From Pteria penguin (lineage: Eukaryota > Mollusca > Bivalvia > Pterioida > Pteriidae), in NCBI GenBank assembly GCA_035048485.1, contig CM068581.1, positions 3,878,430-3,942,429 of the forward strand: 64,000 nucleotides of DNA. Direction: 5' to 3'. The position numbers were made by a program, and so were the translations under genes. This document shows, in pieces, positions 22,442-52,560 of the stretch (positions within the stretch are counted from its first letter, which is position 1; each line of letters opens with the position of its first letter). The notes under the pieces are model-generated. The model was not told the DNA's origin, made no database searches, and saw nothing but the letters and a program-made list of their open reading frames with translations.

Positions 22442-22859
22442 AGTGCTGTTCGAATGATCACAATTTTTCTATATTATGTGCCTAGGTACATAAAAGAGTC
22501 GCTCTTAAAATATTCTGCTCATGCATGACGCCGATCTCCAGATATATACAATAAGCGATAGCTTTTTTTCAGTAGTTAATCGCCATAATATATGACGTCA
22601 GAAGTTGTACAGGTGCTACTTTTCCCTGATTTTTCATTATTACGTTAAACTTTGAATTGTGACGTCATACTAAATGACGTTAAAAGTTGTACAAAGTTCT
22701 GTAACAAGTTAAACCGGAAGTCTTTTATTTTGTTCGTAATACTAGGCAAATCGGTATTTTAAAACATCTCCCAGAAAAATACTGAAGCAGGAAAAGTTGT
22801 AATTTCTATCAATGGAGGAATAATTCAATTAGTATTACATGAAAACGCATAATAGCACT
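22442..22859. mobile_element. piggyBac-type (TTAA) MITE, copy 2
   Basis: 418 bp, flanked by TTAA at 22438-22441 and 22860-22863. The interior is shared with 9956-10401 ('gatcacaatttttctatatt', 'agagtcgctc', 'aaaccggaagtcttttattt'). The right terminal repeat has lost several bases ('cataatagcact'), so the ends no longer match perfectly. This copy is probably immobile. Confidence 0.88.
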
Positions 22860-23430
22860 TTAATGATACGAATATATATTAATTGAAATGTACCCATTTT
22901 ACAGAAAATGACATAATTTGGGGTTGATGGCTTTACCCCCACCATATTCTTATCAAAATCAATTTGTACCTTATCATTGCTTGGAGTAGCATTAATATCC
23001 ATAACTCACAACCATTATGTGCTATACTACTGACTATGTATCAAAAAGATATACTAACGTTACAAAATTAAGTTGCATATTGTGCAATGTATCATAAGCA
23101 ACCTCAAGAAAAAAGAAAAAAAATAACCTGGAAATGTGCAAAATACGACGACGTTCAAAAGGCGTCCAAATAGCATCAAAATTTATATTCAAACTGGAAC
23201 CAAAACACTTCTGGAGAGGCCCTTCCAGATTGCTCGGCTGCATTCTGTTTGCTAATCTATGCAGCCAGATTGTCGCAGGAGGGTACCTACTGGAACGGAT
23301 ACTCCGCTTTTGATTGGAATAAAGTACTCGATGTTACGCTCTTTTGTAATGTTTGGAGAGTTTGCTTACTCGTGATTAGTACAAGCCCTTTGGGCCTCTT
23401 GTTTATCCGCACTCTATGGTACTTGTAGAG
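22860..23430. other. Intergenic, nothing recognised
   Basis: No exon, array or element could be identified between the second MITE and the 41-bp array. Confidence 0.5.
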
Positions 23431-23439
23431 GATATACAA

Positions 23440-24130
23440 ATGAGCATCCTTGGTCTATGGATATCTGAAGCCGAGGTTTCATGAGTATCCTTGATCTATA
23501 GATTTCTGTGGCCGAGGTTTCACGAGTATCCTTGATCTATGGATATCTGTGACCGAGATTTCATTAGTATCCTTGGTCTATGGATATCTGTGACCGAGGT
23601 TTCATTAGTATCCTTGGTCTATGAATATTATTGGCAGAGGTTTCATGGCTATACATGATCTATTGATATCTCTAGCCGAGGTTTCACGAGTATCCTTGGT
23701 CTTTGGATATCTGTGGCCGAGGTTTCACGACTATCCTTGGCCTATGGATATCTATGATCGAGATTTCATTAGTATCCTAGGTCTATGGATACCTGTGTTC
23801 GAGGTTTCATGAGTATCCTTGACCTATGGATATCTGTGGTCTGGTCGAAGATTCATGAATATCTTTGAACTATGGATATCTGTTGCTGAGATTTCACGAG
23901 TTTCCTTGGTCTATGGATATCTGTGGCCGAGTTTTCATGAGTATCTTTGGTCTTCTGATATCTGTGGCCGAGGTTTCATGAGTATCCTTGGTCTATGGAT
24001 ATCTGTGACCGAAATTTTATTAGTATTCTTAGTCTATTGGTATCTGTGGTCGAGGTTTCATGAGTATCCTTGACTTATGGGTATATGTGGCCTAATTTGC
24101 ATGAGTGTCTTTGGTCTATTGATATCTGTG
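23440..24130 (+). repeat. 41-bp tandem array
   Basis: About 17 diverged units with the consensus 'atggatatctgtggccgagg' + 'tttcatgagtatccttggtct'. The period is 41 bp, measured for example between 'atctgt' at 23545 and 23586. Frames across it are artefacts. Confidence 0.9.
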
Positions 24131-24379
24131 AACAAGGAATTCAGTTATGGTTCCGAAACATTCATAAGTTCACACTTTTGAGTAAAGGGAGTCAGAAAAA
24201 AAGAAGGGGTTATTATTATTTTCTTTGCAGGGAACTGTGATTCAAAGATGATGGTATACATTCTAAGCTCCCGAAAGTCAGTTGATGAGCTTACAAGGTA
24301 ATAGGTGAAAACGGAATGGACTTATGGTACAGAATCCCGTTATTATAAATGATATTGTACAAAGGAAGAACGAGATTGA

Positions 24380-25540
24380 ATGTCAGATTCAGCGGTAGCA
24401 GGGATCCAACCGAATTCACTCTACAATTGCCTATTTTACTTAGTAATAGCTAACAAAGCGGAGGTCGGTAAGGAGGTAAGGCATCGTTCATGTGATATTC
24501 GAGGGGTGGGGTCTCCAATAGATTATCTTAATCTAAAATCATACTTTGGGAAAAAAAGGTGTGTTAAAACTCAATTTTTCATGGCGAGTTTTATACATAA
24601 CACAACAGTTTACGATTTCATGTATTCTATTCAAAAATCTAAACGATTCGACATTATTGAAATGTTGGATGATACCTCTAGTTACATGTACATGTATCTT
24701 GACGACATCTTAGTTATTGATAACCCTGAGTTTGAAAGGTATATAGCTAACATATACCCACCTGAATTTCGGTTAAACAAAGACAATATTTGTGATACAG
24801 AAACACTTTTCTTGGACTTACACATTAAGACAATTAATAATAAAAACCATACCAATATTTATGATAAACATGACGATTTTAGATTTCCTATAGTAAATTT
24901 CCCTTTAGTTTGCTAGTTACAGATATTCCTAAACAAGACTGCCATTATATTGTATCTATAAAATTCACATTCTTCGATTTGCCAGCGCCTGTACTAATGT
25001 TTTGGACTTTCATACAAAAACAAAACCCACACACAGTAACGTTGGAACTGTCAACTCAGGGTTACAAGTGTCATAAACTTAGAAAAGCCTTCGGAACTTG
25101 ATTTAGGTCCTATTCAGTACTTACATCAAAATCCAGAAATACTACTTTATATCCAATGGAATTTCCTATCCCAATTTCTACGATGATCTTATGTGCGTCT
25201 TAAGAGGGTCTATGGTTCCAATAATTTTATCTCGTCAAGTTCCAAAATAGTGAAAGGCCTTCGTTATTTACAAAGATATGACCCGCAGATCATTAAAAGG
25301 ACAGTAATTCTTGTATTTACCCCTTTTTCACTCTTATATAGAGATTTTTTTTTAACCTGTACGCCAACTAACAGGCGGGTGGGGACTATATGGTGGCCTT
25401 GTTGAAGGAGAAATGGTCCTGAACCTCGTCTCCTCTTACTGTTAATTGGGACTCTTACAGATCAATTAATTAAGAGTCTCGGCTCGCTTCCAGTTCGGCA
25501 GAGCACAGTTTACTCAAGCTGATGTCTATTTATACATTTT
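24380..25540 (+). pseudogene. Decayed reverse-transcriptase retroelement
   Basis: The frame 24380-24916 holds the RT active-site motif MYLDDILVIDN (around 24690-24720). It is followed by a conserved tail with LDLHIKTIN and YDKHDDFRFPIVNFP, familiar from animal retroelement polymerases. After a frame break, LSTQGYKCHKLRKAFG (to about 25100) and, later, GSNNFISSSSKIVKGL and NRRVGTIWW continue the same protein in order. There are several frameshifts and an early truncation, and no LTRs or endonuclease domain were found. The clade (Penelope-like or another non-LTR type) is not assigned. Sequence to about 26020 may be its decayed 3' portion. Confidence 0.8.
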
Positions 25541-26162
25541 TATATCTTGGTCTTACTCAGCATTACTATACATGTTTATATTTTTAACACCTCTTAACTT
25601 TGTTGATCCTTGCTAGCTCTCTATATGGAGGATTATTATAGATTTTATATTTATGTTCTTTGGATATACTGCTTTTGTGGAAAGTGGGGAGGAGGATCCG
25701 TAAACCGGCTGAACACTCCAATTGATTGACTGCTGTCATATCAACTGACCGTCCTAAGTCGGTATCGCAACTGCACCTTAATCGAAAGTTTTTATGATGT
25801 TCTTGTGACAAGTTGTGTCTGGGTTTTTTTCTCAGATTATCACATTATTAACATTGCGTTTCCATGGTGATTTCTGTCATACGGCAGAGTCAGATGCGTG
25901 TATCCCTCTCTTTGAGTACTGTAATGTTTGTACTGGATATATGCCAAAAACGGTTCATCAGGATGGACAGGGGGTAGTAGCAACCCCAGGTGAATTTTTC
26001 AGTGTATCCATATTTTTATGAGCTTAATGTATTTGGATAGAGCTCAGTGAGATAAATTCAAAACAGTTTTCCTTCTGCTGATATCACTATCCTATTAAAA
26101 GTTATGGCAGTTTGAAGATGTCAAATTTTAACATTTTCATAGAATTTGTGCTTTATACAATT

Positions 26163-26436
26163 AAGCCGGCGTGGCCTAGTGGTATCGCGTCGGACTCCTG
26201 ATCGGGAGACCGGGGTTCGAGTCCCGTTCTGGTCATGCCGGTGTTCTGTCTTTCGGATGAGACAGTAAAAACCGAGGCCCCGTGTCGTGGTATGCATGGC
26301 ACGTTAAAGATCCCTCACTGCTTCGGGTGGGTCCGTTGCAAAGGTCAAAATTTCTATGCCCCGCATCAGGCAGATGCCGTCACCATATACGTGAAATATT
26401 CGTGGTGTGACGTAAAACAAAAATCAATCAATCAAT
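26163..26436 (+). mobile_element. tRNA-derived SINE, intact copy with 12-bp target-site duplication
   Basis: The tRNA head has A box 'gtggcctagtggtatcgcg' and B box 'gggttcgagtccc'. The body has 'tctttcggatgagacagtaa', 'gatccctcactgcttcgggt' and 'gatgccgtcaccatatacg', with a (atca)n tail. The 12-bp direct repeat CTTTATACAATT flanks it at 26151-26162 and 26437-26448. A perfect duplication and intact promoter boxes suggest a fairly recent insertion. Confidence 0.93.
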
Positions 26437-26959
26437 CTTTATACAATTCATGATTGATTTCGCGATTAAGACGGAACCGACATTTTTCACATTTTCAGAA
26501 TTTTTGTCATTTCTCTGTCCGTTTTTCCCCAGAACAGCCCTCTTTCCTTTGCATCCCTACCCCCTTCTCTCCTTGCTCACCGTCCTGCTTCTAGTCTCGC
26601 CCTCATTTCAGTATATGGCATCATTATGATGGATTAAAAGCGTATAACATAGCTGAGATCGGTTTGGGCAGAATTTTGTAAAAATTACAGTGTTTATTAT
26701 CAAATTTGTATTATTATACAACAATATTTTATTGGTGAAAAAAAATTATTCTTGCTCTGGCTCTTTCGAAAAACAAATTCCCATGCCTCAAGGTTGAAGT
26801 AAAGAAATGATCTGGCTGGGTGAAAAACTCAGCCCCCTCCCCACCTCAGATTATCAAATGGACGGTGCCTGAGTAGAAATTTGGAAATCTTTATCGTTTC
26901 ACAAGTGAATATCAAAACAAAATTATTTGCTTTCAGTCAGTACTATTAAAACACCGGAC

Positions 26960-27900
26960 GTGGTAACTAGATATACGAGGTATGTACTTGGGAATATCCA
27001 AGATTGAAAGAATTGTTATTATTTTTCAATACATTCTCCCTTTATCTCAGTGCACTTTCTCCATCTTTGTTCTCAATTTCTGAATCTCTTTGAAAATAGA
27101 ATACTTCATTCTGGTCCCCTAAGTACTCATATACAGCGTCCATGACACTCTCATTGCTTCCTAAATTTTTATCACGTAGGAAAGATTTTAGTTTTGGGAC
27201 ACATAGAGGACAATTGGGACTAAATCTTGAGAATATGGGAGATAAGAAAGAACTTTGAAGCTGCATTCCGTGGTAGCCGTCATTGCAACCTGGAAAGTAT
27301 AAACGGGTGCATTATCCTGCAAGAGCAGAACGCCTGTGCTTAGCTTTCCTCTCCTCTTTTTCACAAACTCCGGACAAAGCGTCTTCACCTCATTTGCATA
27401 CTATGCAGCGTTTATCGTGCAGCTTTCCTTAGAAAAACCAGTTATGTTTATTTTCTGATTGTCCCAAGAGATAGTGGCTATGACCTTCCCAGCTGAGGAA
27501 ACTCTGTTGAATTTAAGGAGGGGTAAGCAACGGTGAATCCATTGCATGCTTTGTTTCTTAGATTGAGGATCAAAATGATGAATCCAAGTTTCATCCTGAG
27601 TGACATTTCAACCCATAAAAAGCTCAGGATAATTCTCGTGGGAGAAAATGCAAAGAAACACCATATCTGTTTCTCTTTTCATCTTGAGTTGACATTCTTG
27701 GAACACATGTAGCCGAGACCTTGGACATGCTTATGATTTTGGGTTAAAATTAAATGAGCAACCACACAACTTATGCCAATTTCTCTAGCTGTATCTCGGA
27801 GGATTTGCTTTCTGTCACACATGACAACAGTGTGCGCAACATGAACGTTTTTGTCTGTGGTTCCCGATAGGATATGTCTACCGTCATCAACAGTGAAGTG
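26960..27900 (-). pseudogene. Mariner-family transposase fossil, copy A
   Basis: Read on the - strand, pieces of a mariner transposase appear in order. There is a helix-turn-helix-like stretch ILRDTAREIGISCVVAHLIL, then TQDETWIHHFDPQSKKQSMQW (first catalytic Asp), GKLSTGVLLLQDNAP (second Asp), PYSQDLVPI (third Asp) and finally RWRKC near 27060. All three catalytic aspartates are present, but they sit in frames interrupted by stops and frameshifts. The terminal inverted repeats were not delimited. It is not a functional gene. Confidence 0.85.
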
Positions 27901-28029
27901 ACATTTTACGGATATCAGCTGTGTAAAGGAAATAATTTCTTTTGCAAACACCAGTTTTGCATGCTTTACAAACATGCTTTTTTTAATATCTTTGATAAAG
28001 TAAATACATCATGTAATGATTCACTTGTG

Positions 28030-28135
28030 CCACTGCGTTTAAGAGGTTGGTTACCTCCTGCTTCCATGTCGCGATATAACTGAAATATTGTTGAAAGCGA
28101 CGTAAAACACCAATCAACGAACGAACGAACAAATG
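28030..28135 (+). repeat. SINE 3' fragment, copy A
   Basis: It matches the body and tail of the 19874-20052 SINE ('tttaagaggttggttacctc', 'gttgaaagcgacgtaaaaca', (acga)n tail) without the tRNA head. Confidence 0.75.
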
Positions 28136-28589
28136 TAATGATTCACCGATCCAGAGAAATTGTTAATCAGTTCACAACCTCTCAGCTCTTGTCGAGAGAG
28201 AATATTACCAAAACAATGTATTTAATATCATTATTAATTTGATGGTGCAACCCCTCACATGTTAAAACACTAGAAATGTATTCGAGATGTTGGACATTAC
28301 TTGCGGTGTCCTTTCCTTTTAGGCTTTGTTAATCATCCTCCATATGGCATCGGTTCTTGTTACGGGATAACAGCAATTTGTTTTAAAAAATCAATACCTT
28401 GTGGGTTAAAAATTCAAGAAATGCCGTTGGATATATATATATATAAAGCACAAATAGAATCAGTGAAACACCTGGGGGTACTATGAACCTTGGATCTCCG
28501 AAGAAATACCTGTAGAAAATAAAGACAAATTAGATAAATATATAAAGCACAAAGACACTACAGTTAACAAGGCACCCTATATTTCACTT

Positions 28590-29258
28590 ATATCCGTTCC
28601 CCGTCTGGGACTCGAACCCACGACCTATGGTACCGAATCACCTAGCTGTCATGCATCCGACCCTCTAACCGACTGAGCTACCCGAGCTCCACAAAAATGG
28701 AGCTTTAATAGCCAATCATTAGCTAATCGCATGCATGACAACACGGCCGCGGAAAGTGAAGGAATTTACCCGACGTAAACGCAGGCGGATCCTCTGAGAG
28801 GATACATCACTGAAAGAGAAATAAACATATAAAGCACAAATAGAATCAGTGAAACACCTGGGAGTACTATGGACCTTGGATCTCCGAAGAAATACCTGTA
28901 GAAAATAAAGACAAATTAGATAAACATATAAAGCACAAAGACACTACAGTTAACAAGGCACCCTATATTTCACTTATATCCGTTCCCCGTCTGGGACTCG
29001 AACCCACGACCTATGGTACCGAATCACCTAGCTGTCATGCATCCGACCCTCTAACCGACTGAGCTACCCGAGCTCCACAAAAAGTGGAGCTCGGGTAGCT
29101 CAGTCGGTTAGAAAAGTGGAGCTCGGGTAGCTCAGTCGGTTAGAGGGTCGGATGCATGACAGCTAGGTGATTCGGTACCATAGGTCGTGGGTTAAAGTCC
29201 CAGACGGGGAACGGATATAAGTGAAATATAGGGTGCCTTGTTAACTGTAGTGTCTTTG

Positions 29259-29268
<10 letters not shown>
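28590..29268. repeat. Inverted cluster of tRNA-like SINE copies, copy A
   Basis: Two - strand copies (about 28600-28690 and 28985-29079) and one + strand copy (29116-29268) carry a tRNA-like head 'gggtagctcagtcggttaga' with the B box 'gggttcgagtccc' (decayed to 'gggttaaagtccc' in the + copy). The arms 28926-29079 and 29116-29268 are almost perfect inverted repeats of about 153 bp, with a partial head copy between them. The acceptor stem does not pair, so I do not call tRNA genes. Confidence 0.85.

Positions 29269-29353
<85 letters not shown>
29263..29353. repeat. (TA)n microsatellite, copy A
   Basis: An uninterrupted TA run of about 90 bp directly follows the SINE inverted repeat. Confidence 0.97.
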
Positions 29354-29355
<2 letters not shown>

Positions 29356-29429
29356 CGTTCTTTTTTTCAAATCGAGAAGGGTAACGTCCTATTGATGGCA
29401 GCAATTCAGCCTTAAAATTTCCGAAATGG

Positions 29430-30325
29430 AATGAAAAAGTGCAATAAAACCCGTTTTGCAATAACATTATTGCAAAACGGTTTGTTGCGTTTTATTGCAA
29501 AGTGAAATTTTGGTAAAAAAAAAAACCGTTTTCCAATAAAAAGCCATTTTGTAATGAACTTCTTTCAAATGCATATATCGTCTGAAAATGATTGGAAACT
29601 ATAAAATCAAGTACATGTATCAATATGAGGTTAAGACGTGATATGTTCAGAAAGACAAGAAAAAAAGTGACCTTATTATAACAGTTATGGAAAGTGATCG
29701 AGTGAATACATGTGTTTAAACACCTCAAAATATGTGCAGAAAGTGATTTCAAATACGATTAATCATTGAACGTCATAAGTTATCTTATTACACTATAAAT
29801 ATTCACTTCTTTATACACCATTTCAGCTAGGACTGTCGTTGTGGCAAGAGGACGACACCTATTGTTTTAGGGTCAAACGTCAAATGTCAAGCGTTTGAGA
29901 AAAGTTTATTGCAAAATGGGTTATATTGCAAAAAGGGATGTTACCAAAATTTCACTCTGCAATTAAACTCTCCAATCCGTTTTCAATATATTTATTGCAT
30001 TTCTGGGTTTATGTCGTTCAATGATGAATCGTGATCTTTTGAGGTGTTTTAACACATATATTCATGAAATCAATCACTTTCCAGAACTGTTAAGGTCATA
30101 AATCATCCCCCTTTTTTTCCTGAACTTATCACGTCTTAACCTCATATTGATACTTGATTTTATATTTCCCAATCATTTTCAGTAGATATATGCGTTTGAC
30201 AGAAGTTTATTGCACAAGTGTTTTACTGCAAAACGGGTTGTTACCAAAATTTCACTTTTCAGTATATCACCCCAACCCGCTTTGCAATAATTTTATTGCA
30301 AAACGGGTTGTTACAACGCTTTACT
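29430..30325. mobile_element. Foldback-like element with TTGCAAAACGGGTT ends, copy A
   Basis: The left arm (about 29430-29790) and right arm (about 30010-30325) are imperfect reverse complements over 300 bp or more. Matching pairs include 'gaggttaagacgtgata' with 'atcacgtcttaacctc', and 'gaaattttggta' with 'taccaaaatttc'. Both ends carry multiple 'attgcaaaacgggtt' motifs. No coding capacity is seen. It is probably a non-autonomous DNA element with long inverted repeats. Confidence 0.75.
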
Positions 30326-30547
30326 GAAGTCTGATGGACATCAAATTTTCTGGCTTGCTTCACCCACAGATCCTGCACAATTTACATGCATTAAATGAAT
30401 CAAGTACGGACAATGGTTTTTCTAATCATTTAGTGTTTATACTAATACTTCTCCAAGAAAGTTACAGGGAATAGGTAGATTAATGTACCAACTTTTTTGT
30501 CAGAATTTTTCTCACTTTTTGAATGTTTTAAGAAATAAACATTGTAG

Positions 30548-30756
30548 CAGCACTCTTTTTCACAAATTTTCGGTCTCCTAGCATTTATCAAATGAAACGC
30601 TTATGTAAAATCCATCATTATATTATAACGATACATGTATAATGTAAACCTATATCGTTATAATGTAATGATGGATTTTACATAAGCATTTATCAAAGCT
30701 TCCATTTTTTTCACTTGATAAATGCCAGGAGGCCGAAAATTTGTGAAAATGAGTGT
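30548..30756. repeat. Long hairpin (inverted repeat), copy A
   Basis: The arms start 'cacaaattttcggtctccta' and end 'ggaggccgaaaatttgtg', with a strongly paired core 'cttatgtaaaatccatcatt' / 'aatgatggattttacataag'. The loop is about 30 nt. It is probably a small foldback or MITE. Confidence 0.8.
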
Positions 30757-31079
30757 TGATGTTTTTATGCTACCTTTGTAGGACTTAAATGTCTGTGTAT
30801 TAAACATTGTAGGATTCAAGGGTTATTTGATAATAAATGACGGTTTGCTTTACTCGCCAGACTTTTACAGCAACATTTGGTCTCTCTAATTTAGCTCTTT
30901 GAATACCTAATTTAAATACAACAGTATATGCTATTTCTCGCTTAAACACATGTAATCTGCATGTTCCAGTTATATATCATTATAACAATTCAGAGTGGTA
31001 CACCTATGGCACAGACAGTGACGTGCTTTTTATGTGCAAGGTCTAGAATTGACAGATTTTAATATAAAGTTTAAAGTTT

Positions 31080-31260
31080 ATTTATTTTACAACGATTCAG
31101 AAACAAGTTAACGACTTATATAAATCTTGCTCGTTGGCACAGATCTTGGCGTAAGGGTGTCGTTTGTGTGGGAGGAAACCGGAGTGCCCGGAGAAAATCC
31201 ACGAAGCCAGGTTGGTGACAGCCTAGCCGCAAGTAGTGGCCCTAATGAATGATAGAAAGG
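31080..31260 (+). repeat. Dispersed repeat with 'ggaggaaaccggagtgcccg' core, copy A
   Basis: The core 'tgtgggaggaaaccggagtg' 'cccggagaaaatccacg' is one I recognise as recurrent in marine-invertebrate repeats. It lies between two foldback elements. No protein product is supported. Confidence 0.55.
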
Positions 31261-31261
31261 G

Positions 31262-31940
31262 CGATTTCCATGTTAAATTTTGACGTGACGTCGCCAAGTT
31301 TCCCATAGACTCAATGTTAAACATATAACGTATACCAAAAGTTACGACTTAACAAAATCTGTCGATTGATATTGATTTTGTAAAACTATTTTAAAGATAA
31401 ATAAGTGAAAATCCAGATTTTTCGGTTTACAAAGTGAGTGGCGCGGACTGTAGATCTACATGTAATGGCAATGCCTGCCTACTGTCCGCCCAACTCACTT
31501 TGTAAACCGAAAAATCTGGATTTTCACTTATTTATCTTTAAAAATAGTTTTACAAATTTAATATCAATCGACAGGTCTTGTTTAGTCGTAACTTTTGGTG
31601 TATGTTATATGTTTCTACGAAGAAGCATTCGTATTTTATAGGGAAAAATCATTTTAGATAGGGCATTTTCTATGTTAATTTTGACGTGACGTCGCCGATG
31701 TTTAACATTGAGTCTATGGGAAACTTGGCGACGTCATGTCAAAATTTAACATGGAAATCGCCCTATCAAAAATTGATTTTTTTTTCTATAAAATATGAAC
31801 GCTTCTTCATACAAACATATAGTATACACCAAAAGTTACGACTAAACAAGATCTATCGAATGGTTTTGCATTTTTGAAATTATTCTGAAGATGAAAAACT
31901 GAAAATCCAGATTTTCCGGTTTCCAGAGTGGGTGGGTGGC
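31262..31940. mobile_element. Nested foldback element, copy A
   Basis: The ends read 'gggcgatttccatgttaaat' and, inverted, 'atttaacatggaaatcgccc', with 'tttgacgtgacgtcgcc' just inside. The sequence 'aaaatccagatttttcggtt' at about 31410 pairs with 'aaccgaaaaatctggatttt' at about 31505. A third, more diverged arm extends to 31940. At least two inverted-repeat elements of the same family are therefore nested. Confidence 0.75.
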
Positions 31941-32726
31941 GCGGACAGTAGATAGTTTAAAATAGCGATAGCAAGCAAGAGCAGGTAACTCCAGTCTACA
32001 AATGTACATGTACGATAGCAAACAAGAGCAGGTAACTCCAGTCTACAGAGTGTTCCCATACAGCCCTGTTTTCCTCAAATTAGCTAGAGTTATCTCCCTC
32101 ATTGGAGTACAACTCTCGGACTTTATCAATCAATGCTCATATAAAAGTGCTTGATTTAACTTAATTTTACGAAATAATCGCATCGTTTATCTATATGTTT
32201 TACAGAAATTTTTCAACTGATTGATTATATTTACTGATTAATTATGACGGAAGTCACGAAATCTACCCTGATAAATAGTTAATTTCTCAGAAATTTAATG
32301 AAGTTTACATGGTAGAGATGGAAAAAGTCCGAAACTTGTACTCCAACATGGCCGCTTATGCTAGTGGTGTGACATCACATGGGCAAACTCTATATATTAT
32401 GACAGAATTAAAATAAATAATTTTTATTTTGTAATGTTTGTTTGATGCTTGTTTGCTTGGATTTGTGTGTGTGTGTGTGTGCTTGGGTGGGGGGTTCGTT
32501 TGTTTGTTTGGGGTTTTTTGTTCTTGTTTTTTGGGGGGTTTTTTTGAAAATTAATATTCTAACTTTGCCATGTGCCATATGGTGCAATTAATCAGTAGGC
32601 CTACACGTTCTTCGAAGTAGGAGCGAGGCGGGAACGATAACTACATGGGCGGACTTGAAACAAAAAGTAAAAGTAGAATTAAATTCCGGGATTTATTGAA
32701 AAAGAAAGTAGGATTAACACTTTACG
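31941..32726 (+). promoter_or_regulatory. Upstream region of C3orf38 exon 1A
   Basis: This interval must contain the 5' UTR and promoter for exon 1A. It holds a two-copy repeat 'gcaagcaagagcaggtaact' (31972-32044), a GT run and T/G-rich tracts (32465-32550). The 174 bp at 32045-32218 are missing upstream of exon 1B. No TATA box could be assigned with confidence. Confidence 0.4.
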
Positions 32727-51160
<18,434 letters not shown>

Positions 51161-51640
51161 TTCATTATGAGGTTCTAAAAGTCGTGTAATTTCTACAATA
51201 AGTAGAAGTAGTATAAGACATGTAGTGTGAAATATTGTTATATGCATGTATGTGTACCCTAGCTTAAGGCAGACACTGAAGCAAGTTTCTCTGAACATCA
51301 AACCATTAAATGTTCATGTTATATATATTGATATTTGATATCATAGACATATACATTGTTTTGAAATTGCAGTGGGTATCATATATGGTGCTAATTTATT
51401 TTAATCTTCTTTTAAAAGAAAAAGGGAAAGTATACACTTCTTCCTTGTTACTCTGAGACTAATGCATCCACATACAAAAAGGTAGTGTTGGATGCCAATT
51501 CATCACCACACTTATGTATATCACAAACCTGTATTTTCAATATTTCGTACTACTTATTGCACCAAAATATCATATTTTTGTTTAAAAATCTTACCTAGTT
51601 AATATATTAATGAACTGAGTTTGTGAAAAATGCAAAGTTG
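51161..51640 (+). other. Probable 3' UTR of C3orf38 and downstream
   Basis: AT-rich sequence after the TAG. A weak signal ATTAAA lies at 51305-51310. No other feature is seen. Confidence 0.45.
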
Positions 51641-51644
51641 AAGA

Positions 51645-52560
51645 TTTTTTTATGCTCCCTGAAAAATTTCAGGGGAGCATATAGTCACTGTCATGTCCAT
51701 GTGTCTGTCCATCCATCCATCCATCCATCCGTCTGTCTGTCCGAGTTCATATCAAAAATAACCTTGAGTGACCTTTGTCCAAAAGCCCTTAATCTTATTA
51801 ATATTTTGGTGAAGTATAATGAAATTCTGATGAAAGGTATTTTCATCAGAATTTCATTATACTTCACCAAAATATTAATAAGATTAAGGGCTTTTGGACA
51901 AAGGTCACTAAATGTTATTTTTGAAAGGTCAAGGTCCCTTATTAACTAGGACTTAAAAGACCATGAAATACTTATATCTCCTACACCTTTCATCAGAATT
52001 TGATCATACTTCACCTAAATATTATTGAGGTTAAGGGCTTTGGGACAAAGGTCCCTCAAGGTTATTTCTGAAAGGTCAAGGTCACTTATTAACTATGACT
52101 TAAATTATCATGAAATACCTATATCTCCTAACCTTTCATCAGAATCACACTTCACCAGAATTCACTAAAGATCATTTCTGATAGGTCAAGGTCAATCATT
52201 AACTATGACTTAAATTACCATGAAGTACATATATCTCCTACACCTTTCATTAGAATTTGATCATACTTCACTAAAATATTATTTAGGTCAAGGGTTTTTT
52301 TGACAAAGGTCACTCAAGGTCATTTTTGAAAGGTCAAAGTCCCTTATTCACTATTACTTAAAATACCATGAAGTATGTATATCTCCTACATCTTTCATCA
52401 GAATTTGATCATACCGGTACTTCACCAAAATGTTATTTAGGTTAAGGGTTTTTGGACAAAAGCCACTTAAGATCATTTCTGAAAGGTCAAGGTCACTTAT
52501 TAAATATGACTTAAATTACCATGAAGTACTTATACCATTGAAAGGTCAAGGTTATGATAA
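51645..52560 (+). repeat. Dispersed element with ~130-bp tandem units
   Basis: It opens with the palindromic 'tatgctccctgaaa' / 'tttcaggggagcata' and a (ccat)n(gtct)n tract. Units contain 'gaccttgaaaggtcaaggtc' relatives, 'aactatgacttaaattacca' and 'tatatctcctacacctttca'. It includes the palindrome at 51767-51909. Confidence 0.8.
51767..51909. repeat. 143-bp near-perfect palindrome
   Basis: Arms 51767-51835 and 51841-51909 are reverse complements across 69 positions by eye, with a 5-nt loop (ggtat). The arm starts AGTGACCTTTGTCC and ends GATGAAA. It lies inside the tandem element, so a unit appears to have been duplicated in inverted orientation. Confidence 0.92.

Noticed and set aside
25815..26021. 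Frame with FHGDFCHTAESDACIPLFEYC as a separate gene
   Set aside because: There is no start or splice context of its own. It follows the decayed reverse-transcriptase element in the same orientation and is more likely its degraded tail.
26163..26235. tRNA gene (gccggcgtggcctagtgg..)
   Set aside because: The head is well formed, but it is continuous with a SINE body and flanked by one 12-bp target duplication around the whole 274-bp unit.
28600..29200. True tRNA genes with 'gggtagctcagtcggttaga' heads
   Set aside because: The 5' and 3' acceptor segments do not pair, the anticodon arm is irregular, and the copies are embedded in larger repeated units. They are tRNA-derived SINE heads.
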